NCBI GenBank assembly: GCA_022450665.1
Contig: JAKUPQ010000001.1
Span: 65,272 to 105,109, forward strand
Source of the DNA: Alphaproteobacteria bacterium
Lineage (GTDB): Bacteria > Pseudomonadota > Alphaproteobacteria > Rickettsiales > VGDC01
DNA: 39,838 nucleotides
Reading direction: 5' to 3'
Each line of letters begins with the position of its first letter. Within the stretch, counting starts at the first letter, position 1. The translations under genes were made by a program, and so were the position numbers. Positions 9,331-18,586 of this stretch are shown here, in pieces. Under the pieces are notes generated by a model. That model had not been told where the DNA came from. It ran no database searches and saw nothing but the letters and a program-made list of their open reading frames with translations.

Positions 9331-10116
9331 ATGCGGGTGACAATTTTAGGCTGTGGTGCATCGACAGGCGTTCCTGTTATTGGTTGCAATTGCCGCACTT
9401 GCATCTCTGAAAATCCCAAAAACACCCGAAGTCGCGTTTCTATATTAGTGCAATATGCCACGGGCGCCACTGTTTTAGTAGATACCTCTCCCGACCTGCG
9501 GAATCAGTTATTAGTAAACAATATCAAGCGAATTGATGCTATTATATACACCCATGCTCATGCTGACCATAGCCACGGCATTGATGATATTCGCCCATTT
9601 AACATGTTGCAAGATGCTGCAATTCCTGCTTATGGCACTGCGGATACATTAATGGACTTAAAGCAAAGATTTTCCTATGTTTGGCCAGAAAATACCAAGA
9701 AATACTGGCCTCGCGCAGCACTTAAAGCCCATGAAATTGAAGCAGGGCAGAGTATTCATCTACCCAGCGGAGAAGTAATTGAAACCTTCGAGCAAACGCA
9801 TGGAAATGGCACCACATTAGGACTGAAATTTGGTGATATTGTATATTCTACCGATGTTAACGCATTTCCAAAAGCATCCGAGCCCATGTTGAAAAACCTG
9901 AAATGGTGGATAGTGGATTGCTTGCGTGATGGATTTGCAGGATCGCATGCAAGTCTGGATGTGGCACTAGAGTGGATTGAGAAATACACACCCAATAACG
10001 CCGTGTTAACCCATATGAATCATGAACTGGAATATGAAGCGCTTAATGCAAGGCTGCCAAAGAATGTTTTTGCGGCCTATGATAATATGCAGATAGTAGA
10101 TCAAACGAATAATTAA
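9331..10116 (+). CDS. PhnP-like metallo-beta-lactamase-fold hydrolase
   Basis: A 261-residue MBL-fold phosphodiesterase-like protein. It shows the PhnP-type N-terminus CGASTGVPVIGC with a Cys cluster GCNCRTC that in PhnP binds a structural zinc, the HAHADHSHG metal motif, and later ligands in TDVNAFP and LTHMNHE. PhnP itself is a cyclic phosphate phosphodiesterase. No other phn gene is present, so the substrate here is unknown. The ribosome site AGGAG overlaps the tatD stop. Last gene of the operon; no clear intrinsic terminator was seen in 10117-10226. Confidence 0.88.
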   Translation: MRVTILGCGASTGVPVIGCNCRTCISENPKNTRSRVSILVQYATGATVLVDTSPDLRNQLLVNNIKRIDAIIYTHAHADHSHGIDDIRPFNMLQDAAIPAYGTADTLMDLKQRFSYVWPENTKKYWPRAALKAHEIEAGQSIHLPSGEVIETFEQTHGNGTTLGLKFGDIVYSTDVNAFPKASEPMLKNLKWWIVDCLRDGFAGSHASLDVALEWIEKYTPNNAVLTHMNHELEYEALNARLPKNVFAAYDNMQIVDQTNN

Positions 10117-10226
10117 ATTAAATGCCGCAATTTGCACCTTGATTTTCCATAATCTGTATTATAGAACTAATGCGTGTTTTTGTTTTTCAGCTGAGTTTGG
10201 CTACATTCCTCTAAGCATACAATATT

Positions 10227-10913
10227 TTATTGAATAGATTCCGTTGCAATTTTTTGGCCATCGCCAAATTCGAGGAATTCGAAGTTTTGCAAGTTATCGT
10301 TACTACTCACGCCGCCATCGTGACTTTGTACATAAATGCTATTGCCATCACGCCGCACACGATAAACATTTTGGGCGTACATATAAAATGCAGTATCAGT
10401 GCCACTGCCCCCATCGGCAGAGTTTGATCCGGTGCCCAGAGTTACATAGTCATTTCCTGCACCGGCATAAACTAAATCATTACCACCTTTAACATCTATA
10501 ATATTGCTCTGTCGATTGGCATAAAATACGTCATTTGCATCGGTGCTGGTGTATTCCTCCAGGTGCTTAGCAAGCAAATAATGTTTGGAATCTTTGTAGG
10601 GGATAATAATGGTTAATGAGCCTTTCCATGCAACAGCTAGCGCATCTTGATACATATCCACCCCTGGCCCGGGCGTTTGCACCACGGAACCGTTAAAGTA
10701 TTCAACATCTGAAACAATGAGTTTGGCAACATTGCGCTTAGTAGGATTCGATATCATTGAGAATCCATCGGTTTTGTCGTCTTCTCGATGAATCATATCC
10801 AGATTACTACCATCTGAGCGGATTATCATATGGGTGTAGTACACAGCGAAAGCTGCAAGCGGATAACAAATAGTTAGAAATACAATCGGTATAAATAGAA
10901 CTAAGCGCTTCAT
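10227..10913 (-). CDS. Secreted or anchored protein with RTX-like calcium-binding repeats
   Basis: A 228-residue protein of unknown function. An N-terminal hydrophobic segment (about residues 4-24, ending PLAAFA) looks like a signal peptide or anchor. Residues 140-175 contain degenerate RTX nonapeptides: GGNDLVYAG, GAGNDYVTLG, TGSNSADGG and SGTDTAFY. The tail NLQNFEFLEFGDGQ resembles the segment that follows the beta-roll in type I-secreted proteins. RTX proteins are normally exported without a Sec signal, so the combination is unusual. Its AGGAG site overlaps the end of ccmB, and only 15 nt separate the genes, so it is probably cotranscribed with ccmAB. Confidence 0.7.
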   Translation of the reverse strand: MKRLVLFIPIVFLTICYPLAAFAVYYTHMIIRSDGSNLDMIHREDDKTDGFSMISNPTKRNVAKLIVSDVEYFNGSVVQTPGPGVDMYQDALAVAWKGSLTIIIPYKDSKHYLLAKHLEEYTSTDANDVFYANRQSNIIDVKGGNDLVYAGAGNDYVTLGTGSNSADGGSGTDTAFYMYAQNVYRVRRDGNSIYVQSHDGGVSSNDNLQNFEFLEFGDGQKIATESIQ

Positions 10914-10928
10914 TTTTATTATTATCTC

Positions 10929-11600
10929 CTAATCCTGCAGCCTCACAATCCAAGCAGAAACCCAGCACGAAATTGGAATGACTGCTAGCAATAGACCCGA
11001 AAGCAGCAATGCTTCTGCCATATTATATAAAGGATTTTCGGGTGGTGACATAGCAACAATTGTAGCAAATATCAATACAGGAATATATAGCGGCAGCACC
11101 ACCACGGCCAGCACCCCTGATTTATTTGAAGCATAGAGTGTTAAAGCCGCTCCCAGCGCGCCTAAGCAGCATAATATCGGAGTGCCAAGCAACAAGGAAA
11201 CCATCAGCCGTGCCCCCTGCTCGTTGCTTACGCCAAGCATCATTGCCATGAGTGGTGCAAAAAATATTAATGGCAGTTGGCATGTAAGCCAGTTAGCAAT
11301 GCATTTTGCAAGCACACACCACTCTAATGCTAAACTTGAGAGCCGCAATTGATCGAGTGAACCATCATTCACATCCCTGTAAAACATGGCGGGTAATGAT
11401 AAGAGCGCCGAAAGCAGTGCAATCACCCAAATAAACGCAGGTGCTAAGGTGGCAATATTCGGGTTATTTGCGCCGAGCGCAAACGGAAACAATGTGAGTG
11501 CAATACAGAAGAACGCAATCACTGTACCCACCTCGCCACCTTTGCGAGCGTAGAGCTTAACTTCATAATTTACACAGTTGGTAAAGGATTTAATCAGCAT
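10929..11600 (-). CDS. ccmB: Heme exporter membrane protein CcmB
   Basis: Integral membrane partner of CcmA in cytochrome c maturation System I, helping release holo-CcmE from CcmC/D. The 223-residue product has about six hydrophobic helices and family-like stretches FYRDVNDGSLDQLRLS near the first third and LLGTPILCCLGALGAALTL in the middle. I start it at the ATG at 11600, with GAGGA just upstream; it overlaps ccmA by 11 nt. A longer frame to 11633 lacks support. Cys and aromatic content are ordinary. Confidence 0.9.
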   Translation of the reverse strand: MLIKSFTNCVNYEVKLYARKGGEVGTVIAFFCIALTLFPFALGANNPNIATLAPAFIWVIALLSALLSLPAMFYRDVNDGSLDQLRLSSLALEWCVLAKCIANWLTCQLPLIFFAPLMAMMLGVSNEQGARLMVSLLLGTPILCCLGALGAALTLYASNKSGVLAVVVLPLYIPVLIFATIVAMSPPENPLYNMAEALLLSGLLLAVIPISCWVSAWIVRLQD

Positions 11601-12225
11601 ATAAATCCTCGGAGAAAAAGCCGCAATATTCACTTACATCAAGTGTTATAGCGTTTTTAGGAATATTTTTTGAATGGCTGGCCAATATTATTATGCCGCC
11701 TTGTTTTGCCCGTGTAGCAATCAATCCATCTAGCATTTCCACACCATATGAATCTAAGTTTGCGGTTGGTTCATCCAGCAACCATATAAGACTGGGAATC
11801 GCTATTAATCGCGCCAGTGCTACTCTGCGTTGCCAGCCCGCCGAAAGCTGTCCTGCAGAAAGTTCTGCCATAGGCCATAAATCAAAAAACTGCAACGCCG
11901 CCGGAGCCAGCATTTCGCTGCCGCGCATAGACGCCCAATATTGCACGTTATCATAAACAGTAAGCTCAGGCTTAATGGCATTTTGGTGGCCGATATACAA
12001 CATCAGCTCTTTATAATCATTATTATTGTATACGTTGCGCTCCTGCCAACAAACATCGCCCTTGGCACTTGGCATTAATCCCGCAAGCATACGCAGGAGT
12101 GTGGATTTTCCACAGCCATTTGCACCGCGCAACACAAGGATAGCCCCCGGCTTTAAGCTGAAGCCTAAATGGTCGAAAAGCAATCGTTCACCGCGAATTG
12201 CACGTAAGTTTTGGCAGCTGAGCAT
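11590..12225 (-). CDS. ccmA: Heme exporter ATP-binding protein CcmA
   Basis: ABC ATPase of the CcmAB complex; its ATP hydrolysis releases heme-loaded CcmE. In 211 residues it shows Walker A GANGCGKST, the signature-like ELSAGQLSAGWQRRVALARL and Walker B LIWLLDEPTANLD, with the switch His in ASHSK. The short size without a transmembrane part is normal. It is divergent from acnA, 138 nt away. The remaining ccm genes lie about 7 kb further on the opposite strand, an uncommon split. Confidence 0.93.
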   Translation of the reverse strand: MLSCQNLRAIRGERLLFDHLGFSLKPGAILVLRGANGCGKSTLLRMLAGLMPSAKGDVCWQERNVYNNNDYKELMLYIGHQNAIKPELTVYDNVQYWASMRGSEMLAPAALQFFDLWPMAELSAGQLSAGWQRRVALARLIAIPSLIWLLDEPTANLDSYGVEMLDGLIATRAKQGGIIILASHSKNIPKNAITLDVSEYCGFFSEDLYAD

Positions 12226-12363
12226 AAAATTCTTTTGAGTTAAATGTTGATACTACTGTAAAGCCTATTGCACTGTCGCTTCAAGCCTTATATTGTAGGC
12301 GCATCCTCTCTGAACACCATCCCTTGTTCAGCCCGCCGAAGAATTTATCAAGGAGTTACCGTT

Positions 12364-15057
12364 GTGACGCATGTTGGCCACGATACATTAAAAACCCGCC
12401 GCACTCTTAACGCCGCTGGAAAGGACTATGACTACTATAGTATCGAAGCAGCTGGCGAAGCGGCCGGCGCGGATTTTACCCGTCTTCCCTACTCTCTCAA
12501 AGTGTTGCTCGAAAATATGCTGCGCTACGAAGATGACACTACGGTAAAGACTGATGATATTATGGCATTCAGCACATGGCTTAAAAATAATGGCTCGTGC
12601 GACAGAGAAATACAATATCGCCCTGCCCGTGTGCTGATGCAGGATTTTACTGGCGTTCCTGCTGTTGTGGATTTAGCCGCAATGCGTGATGCTATGAAAA
12701 ATCTCGGTGGTGATCCAAATAAAATTAATCCGCTATCACCCGTTGATCTTGTGATTGATCACTCCGTACAGGTGGATTTTTTTGGCACAGATAATTCTTT
12801 CCGTAAAAATGTAGAAATAGAAATGCAGCGCAATAAAGAGCGCTATGAATTTTTACGCTGGGGGCAAAAGGCATTCAATAATTTCCGCGTTGTGCCTCCC
12901 GGAACCGGAATCTGCCATCAGGTGAATCTGGAATATCTTGCGCAAACCGTGTGGACCGCAGATGTTGACGGCACCACCGTTGCCTATCCCGATACCTGCG
13001 TTGGAACAGACAGCCATACCACCATGGTTAATGCTCTCGCCGTTCTTGGTTGGGGCGTGGGCGGTATCGAAGCCGAAGCTGCAATGTTGGGGCAGCCAGT
13101 AACGATGCTTATTCCAGAAGTGGTGGGTTTTAAACTCACAGGCGCCTTAAAAGAAGGTACAACCGCTACAGATTTAGTGCTTACCGTAACGCAAATGCTG
13201 CGTAGCAAAGGCGTGGTGGGCAAATTTGTAGAGTTCTTTGGTGAAGGTCTCGACCATTTGCCGCTTGCAGACCGCGCAACCATTGCCAATATGGCACCGG
13301 AATATGGGGCAACTTGTGGTATTTTTCCTGTTGATAATGAGACACTTGCCTATTTGAATCTTACTGGCCGCGAAGAAGATCGTGTTAAGCTTGTGGAAAC
13401 CTATGCGAAAACGCAAGGCATGTGGCGTCAAACATTCGCCGATCCGAGCTTCTCCGAGGGGATGGAGTTGGATCTGGCTACGGTTGAGCCAAGCATTGCC
13501 GGCCCTAAACGTCCGCAAGATAAGGTGCTGCTTTCACAAGCCGCACAAGCATTCGAAGAGGCGGTGCCGGCGCTCAATTCTGGCAGCAAGCGCTATGGCG
13601 AACAAGTTGCAGTGGCAGGTGAAGATTATAAACTAAGTCATGGTAATGTAGTTATAGCTGCTATTACCAGCTGCACCAACACCTCGAACCCTTATGTAAT
13701 GATGGCGGCAGGACTTGTGGCGCGCAAGGCGCTTGATAGAGGGCTGAGTGTGAAGCCATGGGTTAAAACCTCGCTGGCACCTGGCTCTAAAGTCGTAACC
13801 GAGTATTTAGAGAACTCTGGCCTGCAAGAAGATTTGGACGCGCTTGGATTTAATTTGGTGGGCTATGGTTGCACCACATGTATTGGTAATTCAGGCCCAT
13901 TATCCGATGGAATCGAAGCAGCAATCCGCGAAAATCAGCTGGTGGTGGGAGGTGTATTGTCGGGAAACCGCAATTTTGAAGGCCGGATTCATCCGTTTGT
14001 ACGTGCTAATTATTTAGCCTCCCCTCCTTTAGTGGTGGCGTATGCACTTGCTGGCAGTCTTACAATTGACATTACCACCCAGCCATTAGGGCAGAATGCC
14101 AACGGCGAAGACATATATTTACGCGACATCTGGCCTACGACTACAGAAATTCGTGAAATAGTGGAAAAAACCGTTACTCAGAAAATGTTTAAATCTAAAT
14201 ATGCCGATGTATTTAGTGGCGATGATATCTGGCAAAGCATTCAAACCGCCGAAGGTCAGACCTATAGCTGGGTTAATGAAAGCACCTATGTGCAAAATCC
14301 ACCGTATTTTGATGGTATGACTGCGCAAGTTAATCACAGCGGCGAAGCCATTAAAAATGCGCATATTCTGGCGCTTTTAGGCGATAGTATCACGACTGAT
14401 CATATTTCCCCTGCCGGAAGTATTGCTAAAAATAGCCCTGCGGCACGCTATTTGATGGATAATGGCGTAGAGCAAAAAGACTTTAACTCCTATGGAGCGC
14501 GTCGCGGCAGTCATGACGTAATGATGCGCGGAACATTTGCTAATACGCGCATTAAAAATGAAATGCTCGATGGTGTTGAAGGTGGCTATACCAAGCATAT
14601 TCCGTCAGGCGAAGAAATGTCTATTTACGACGCCGCAATGAAATATAAGTCAGAAGACACATCTTTGGTCGTGATCGCGGGCAAAGAATATGGCACCGGG
14701 TCTTCGCGGGATTGGGCAGCTAAAGGCACGAATCTGTTAGGCGTTAAAGCAGTGATTGCCGAAAGTTTTGAACGCATTCACCGCTCTAACTTGGTGGGAA
14801 TGGGAGTATTGCCACTGACTTTTAAGAACAACCAAACCCGTAAAACACTCAAGCTTAACGGCTCTGAGAAAATTGATATTATGGGGTTAGACGCCTTAGA
14901 GCCACGGATGGACATTCCTGCAGTGGTAACACGTACCGATGGCAGCAAGGAAAATGTTACCTTGCTCTGCCGTATCGATACGGCAAATGAGCTGGAGTAT
15001 TATCATAGCGGCGGTATTTTGCAGCATGTAATTCGTCAATTAATGCGTACAGCATAA
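12364..15057 (+). CDS. acnA: Aconitate hydratase A
   Basis: Interconverts citrate and isocitrate in the TCA cycle. The 4Fe-4S cluster ligands are visible in TSCTNTSNP and GYGCTTCIGNSGP, and the C-terminal swivel domain carries the conserved GSSRDWAAKGT. From the GTG at 12364 the protein has 897 residues, the usual AcnA length. AGGAG at 12351-12355 lies 8 nt upstream. An open frame back to 12268 would add 32 residues unlike the family. An intrinsic terminator follows at 15082. It is monocistronic. Confidence 0.95.
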   Translation: MTHVGHDTLKTRRTLNAAGKDYDYYSIEAAGEAAGADFTRLPYSLKVLLENMLRYEDDTTVKTDDIMAFSTWLKNNGSCDREIQYRPARVLMQDFTGVPAVVDLAAMRDAMKNLGGDPNKINPLSPVDLVIDHSVQVDFFGTDNSFRKNVEIEMQRNKERYEFLRWGQKAFNNFRVVPPGTGICHQVNLEYLAQTVWTADVDGTTVAYPDTCVGTDSHTTMVNALAVLGWGVGGIEAEAAMLGQPVTMLIPEVVGFKLTGALKEGTTATDLVLTVTQMLRSKGVVGKFVEFFGEGLDHLPLADRATIANMAPEYGATCGIFPVDNETLAYLNLTGREEDRVKLVETYAKTQGMWRQTFADPSFSEGMELDLATVEPSIAGPKRPQDKVLLSQAAQAFEEAVPALNSGSKRYGEQVAVAGEDYKLSHGNVVIAAITSCTNTSNPYVMMAAGLVARKALDRGLSVKPWVKTSLAPGSKVVTEYLENSGLQEDLDALGFNLVGYGCTTCIGNSGPLSDGIEAAIRENQLVVGGVLSGNRNFEGRIHPFVRANYLASPPLVVAYALAGSLTIDITTQPLGQNANGEDIYLRDIWPTTTEIREIVEKTVTQKMFKSKYADVFSGDDIWQSIQTAEGQTYSWVNESTYVQNPPYFDGMTAQVNHSGEAIKNAHILALLGDSITTDHISPAGSIAKNSPAARYLMDNGVEQKDFNSYGARRGSHDVMMRGTFANTRIKNEMLDGVEGGYTKHIPSGEEMSIYDAAMKYKSEDTSLVVIAGKEYGTGSSRDWAAKGTNLLGVKAVIAESFERIHRSNLVGMGVLPLTFKNNQTRKTLKLNGSEKIDIMGLDALEPRMDIPAVVTRTDGSKENVTLLCRIDTANELEYYHSGGILQHVIRQLMRTA

Positions 15058-15081
15058 ATTTATAACCTACATTTAATTGAA

Positions 15082-15117
15082 AACAGCCCGCATCTACCAT
15101 CATGCGGGCTGTTTTTT
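15082..15117 (+). terminator. Intrinsic terminator of acnA
   Basis: A 10-bp stem, CAGCCCGCAT (15084-15093) pairing with ATGCGGGCTG (15102-15111), is followed at once by six T. It starts 26 nt after the acnA stop, in the right orientation for acnA. Confidence 0.9.
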
Positions 15118-15199
15118 GTGCTATATTTTTATGATTTAATAAGTGACATAATGACTTTGAAGTAAATAGGTTAATTATAATTTCTTAACGCTTACATTA

Positions 15200-15232
15200 A
15201 AAACAAAAAGTCCCCACCCGAAGGTGGGGACT
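15200..15232 (-). terminator. Intrinsic terminator of the diguanylate cyclase gene, UUCG loop
   Basis: On the minus strand a perfect 10-bp stem AGTCCCCACC/GGTGGGGACT is closed by a C(UUCG)G tetraloop and followed by TTTTGTTTTT. It begins 34 nt after the stop of the PAS-GGDEF gene. The U-tract lies on the minus side only, so it serves that gene rather than acnA. Confidence 0.92.
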
Positions 15233-15265
15233 GAGTCGGAAGTGACCGCTCGCTAGTGAACTTGA

Positions 15266-16369
15266 TTAATGCACAGGGGTGGTATTGGGGCGCTGTGCGG
15301 TTGCAGGGCTGGCTCCACAAACTTGGTTGCGCCCAGAATTTTTTGCGATATATAAACGGGTATCCGCCATTTTATACATTTTGGTTGCATCGGTTTCTTC
15401 ATCAAACCGTGAAGTCGTGATGCCAATAGAAACGGTGCAGCCTATAGGACGGTTTTGTTTCGCATCTGCCATAAAAGTATGCTTGGCAATTGCGCCGCGT
15501 ACGCGCTCTGCTACTTGGAATGCGCCCTGCTCGTTCGTTTCTGGCAAGAATATTGCGAATTCTTCGCCGCCCATTCGCGCCGGAACATCAATTTCACGCA
15601 GGCATCGCTTGATAACTTTGGTAATTTCGATAAGAACGAAGTCCCCAATATCATGCCCATAGCTATCATTAATTTTCTTGAAGTGATCAATATCTAACAA
15701 CAGCATACTGAATTCACCGCGGCCACGGCGTATACGCTTTAGCTCATCCTCAGATTTTTCAAAGAAAACCCGACGGTTAGATATTCCTGTTAATGGATCA
15801 GTGTTGGCAATACGTTTAAGCTCTTCTTTAACTTTGGTTTCTGCGTCTATGCGGTCGCCAATATCGCGCAATGAGCCTACAGAGCCTACGATAGATCCAT
15901 CATCATCAAACCAAGGATAGGAAATATCGCTCACCCATATGCGGCGACCATCTTTTGTTTTCATTAAATAATCGGCTTGCCATTTACTGACTTCGCCTTT
16001 TTTTCGCGTATCTTCTAAGCGATCAAAAGATTCGACGGTTTTCATACCATCATTTACGATTTTTGTTTCTACTATAAGTGCGCGAATATTAATACGCTGC
16101 ATTTCTTCGCAAGAATATCCGAGAAGCTTTGTTACTGAAGGGCTGATATAATCATACTTCATGCCGTCATAGCGCAGACGATAAATAACATCGGTAGAAT
16201 AAGACGTTAAGAGCGCAACTTCAGATTTTAGTTCATTAATAGTTTTAATGGCATCTAAGGCGTGCCGACCACGCGAGATCTTTTTGCTTGTACGTTTGCG
16301 AAGTAACCGTGAAATACTGCGTACGCGTTTACCGGAAAATTTCCTGCTTTGGCGTCGTGATTCCTGCAT
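15266..16369 (-). CDS. PAS-GGDEF diguanylate cyclase
   Basis: Likely synthesises cyclic di-GMP from two GTP. The 367-residue protein has a very basic N-terminus (many Arg/Lys in the first 40 residues), a PAS domain (about 55-180, with DYISPSVTKLLGYS and the PAC-like GSLRDIGDR), and a GGDEF domain (about 190-350) with the intact active site GGEEF and an inhibitory I-site RxxD (REID) five residues before it, so product inhibition is expected. No transmembrane segment is seen; the basic tail might touch membrane or nucleic acid (inference). A GGAGG site precedes the ATG. It lies downstream of htpG on the same strand but 137 nt away. Confidence 0.92.
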   Translation of the reverse strand: MQESRRQSRKFSGKRVRSISRLLRKRTSKKISRGRHALDAIKTINELKSEVALLTSYSTDVIYRLRYDGMKYDYISPSVTKLLGYSCEEMQRINIRALIVETKIVNDGMKTVESFDRLEDTRKKGEVSKWQADYLMKTKDGRRIWVSDISYPWFDDDGSIVGSVGSLRDIGDRIDAETKVKEELKRIANTDPLTGISNRRVFFEKSEDELKRIRRGRGEFSMLLLDIDHFKKINDSYGHDIGDFVLIEITKVIKRCLREIDVPARMGGEEFAIFLPETNEQGAFQVAERVRGAIAKHTFMADAKQNRPIGCTVSIGITTSRFDEETDATKMYKMADTRLYIAKNSGRNQVCGASPATAQRPNTTPVH

Positions 16370-16506
16370 GCCCGCACCTCCGAAATGTTGCCCTACCCGC
16401 TTAAATTTACAGGTTTATTTTAACAATATAGCCACTATATCTATGGCCTTGTTACTTTTTTATAACAACATCTCGAAGGCACGTCAACACAATATATAGT
16501 ATGTCC

Positions 16507-18432
16507 CTAAGCTGCGTAGTTTCGTGCAATAAGTGCGTTTATACGCTGTGTAAAGCCACTAGGGTCGCTTAACTCCTCACCTTCAATGATGCGCGCCTGA
16601 TCCAAAAGTAGTCGTGCGGTATCTTCTATATCTTGTGGTTTTTTGCCGGATTCCAGCGCTTTTGATAGGCCTATAATGATTGGATGTTCAGAATTAATCT
16701 CTAAAATCCTTGCCGAAGCTCCGGGCAGCTGCTTATGCTCTATTAAAAAACGCTCCATTCGCATACTCATCATGCCTTCATCCACCGCAAGGCAGACGGG
16801 GCTTTCAGTGAGTTTTGCTGTCGTGCGAACATCTTGCACCTCATCACCAAACAGCTCTTTAAATGCTGTGACTAGATTGGCAATATCTATTTTTTGTGAC
16901 GGTTTTTCATCAACGCTTTCTTCATTATTATCATCTGATTTTTCACCGCTTAATTGCTCAAGCTCTGAACCGGAATTCAATACATTCTTAAATTTTTTGC
17001 CTTTAAAGTCAGAAACTACGGTTACCCAGAAATCATCCACATGATCATTTAACAATAATACCTCGATGTTATTTTTGGCAAACCCTTCTAATTGAGGGCT
17101 TTTTCTGAGGGCGTCTACACGGTCTCCGGTAATGTAATAAATGTTTTCCTGTTTTTCATCCATCCTGCTGATGTAATCGTCCAGGCTGGTCAATGCCGTA
17201 TCGTCATGGGTACTGGTAAAGCGGCACACTTCCAGCAATGGCTCTTTGTTATAAATGCTATCGCACAAGCCCTCTTTTAAAACAGAGCCAAAGTTAGCCC
17301 AAAAAGTTTTGTATTCTTCTGGGTCTTTTTGCGCCTTGCGCTTAAGCTCTGTTAACACCCGCTTTGTAATAGATTCACGGATCTGCGCCAGCATGGGATT
17401 ATCCTGCAACGTTTCGCGGCTAATGTTTAGCGGCAAATCTTCCGAATCAATTATGCCGCGCAAAAAGCGCAGATAATGCGGAATTAAATCAATATTTTCA
17501 TCGGTAATAAAAACCCGTTTAACATATAGTTTCACACGGCGGCGACGATCGGGATGAAACAAGTCAAACGGACGTATTGTAGGAATAAACAGCAAATTGG
17601 TATAAGATAACTTACCTTCCACCTGATTGTGCATAGTCAAAAACGGCTCGTCAGCTGTATGCCCCACATGATGGTAAAATTCGCGATACTGGTCTTCACT
17701 AATCTCAGATTTATTGCGCACCCACAAGGCCGAACCTTCATTGATCACTTCGGCAGCCTCATCTTCTTCGCCGCGATATTCGATAGGAAACGAAATATGG
17801 TCGGAGTAAACGCCAATAATATGTTGTAGCTTAAATTTATCGAGATATTCCTCTGCATCTTTACGCAGATTCAGCTTAATAGAAGTTCCTCGCGGGGTAT
17901 CCCCTTCTATAGGAGTGATTGAGAACTCCCCTTCACCGCTTGATTGCCAGTGATATCCCGTATCTTCACCTGCTTTTCGGGTGATTACCTCCACCGAATC
18001 GGCCACCATGAATGCCGAGTAAAACCCTACACCGAATTGACCAATGAGTGATGCATCTTTTTTAGCATCGCCTGTAAGCTCATCAAAAAACTGTTCTGTG
18101 CCAGATTTAGCAATAGTACCAAGATTATTTACCAAATCATCGTAGTTCATGCCCACGCCATTATCACTGATAATGAGGGTTTTTGCTTTTTCGTTGGCGG
18201 CGATAGTAATTTTTAATTCGGTGGATTCTTTTGCAATATCATTGTCTGTGAGTGCCAGATAACGTAGTTTTTCGCAAGCATCTGAAGCGTTTGAAATTAA
18301 TTCACGAAGGAAAATGTCTTTATTTGTGTATAAAGAATGGATAACCAGCTTTAGTACTTTGCTGATTTCCGCATTAAACGGCAATGTTTTGCCGTCAGAT
18401 TCTTTAGGGGATTGTTTGGTGGAAGTGGCCAT
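16507..18432 (-). CDS. htpG: Chaperone HtpG (Hsp90)
   Basis: Cytosolic ATP-dependent chaperone. The 641-residue protein has the GHKL ATPase motifs ELISNASDA, DNGVGM and GQFGVGFYSAF, and the middle-domain motif LPLNISRETLQ. It lacks the eukaryotic MEEVD tail, as expected in bacteria. AAGGAG stands 7 nt before the ATG. A sigma-32-like promoter lies just upstream (18471-18499), indicating heat-shock control. Confidence 0.96.
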   Translation of the reverse strand: MATSTKQSPKESDGKTLPFNAEISKVLKLVIHSLYTNKDIFLRELISNASDACEKLRYLALTDNDIAKESTELKITIAANEKAKTLIISDNGVGMNYDDLVNNLGTIAKSGTEQFFDELTGDAKKDASLIGQFGVGFYSAFMVADSVEVITRKAGEDTGYHWQSSGEGEFSITPIEGDTPRGTSIKLNLRKDAEEYLDKFKLQHIIGVYSDHISFPIEYRGEEDEAAEVINEGSALWVRNKSEISEDQYREFYHHVGHTADEPFLTMHNQVEGKLSYTNLLFIPTIRPFDLFHPDRRRRVKLYVKRVFITDENIDLIPHYLRFLRGIIDSEDLPLNISRETLQDNPMLAQIRESITKRVLTELKRKAQKDPEEYKTFWANFGSVLKEGLCDSIYNKEPLLEVCRFTSTHDDTALTSLDDYISRMDEKQENIYYITGDRVDALRKSPQLEGFAKNNIEVLLLNDHVDDFWVTVVSDFKGKKFKNVLNSGSELEQLSGEKSDDNNEESVDEKPSQKIDIANLVTAFKELFGDEVQDVRTTAKLTESPVCLAVDEGMMSMRMERFLIEHKQLPGASARILEINSEHPIIIGLSKALESGKKPQDIEDTARLLLDQARIIEGEELSDPSGFTQRINALIARNYAA

Positions 18433-18470
18433 AACGCGCTCCTTATAATAATGTTGTTCCTATGCACAGC

Positions 18471-18499
18471 ATATGGTGTGGTCAAACAAACGCTTCAAG
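18471..18499 (-). promoter_or_regulatory. Sigma-32 (RpoH)-type promoter of htpG
   Basis: Read on the minus strand: CTTGAA (18499-18494), a 15-nt spacer, then CACCATAT (18478-18471). The enterobacterial heat-shock consensus is CTTGAA with a 13-15 nt spacer and CCCCATNT, so only one defined base differs. It lies about 40 nt before the htpG ATG, leaving room for a short leader. Confidence 0.75.
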
Positions 18500-18586
18500 A
18501 GGTAGCAAAAAATAAAAATTGGATTTGTCTAACTTTGAAGGTCTTGTATAGTGGGGGTGATTTTGAAACAACTTATAGTGGTATCT

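Noticed and set aside
12268-12363. 32-residue N-terminal extension of aconitase
   Set aside because: Unlike the family; AGGAG supports the GTG at 12364.
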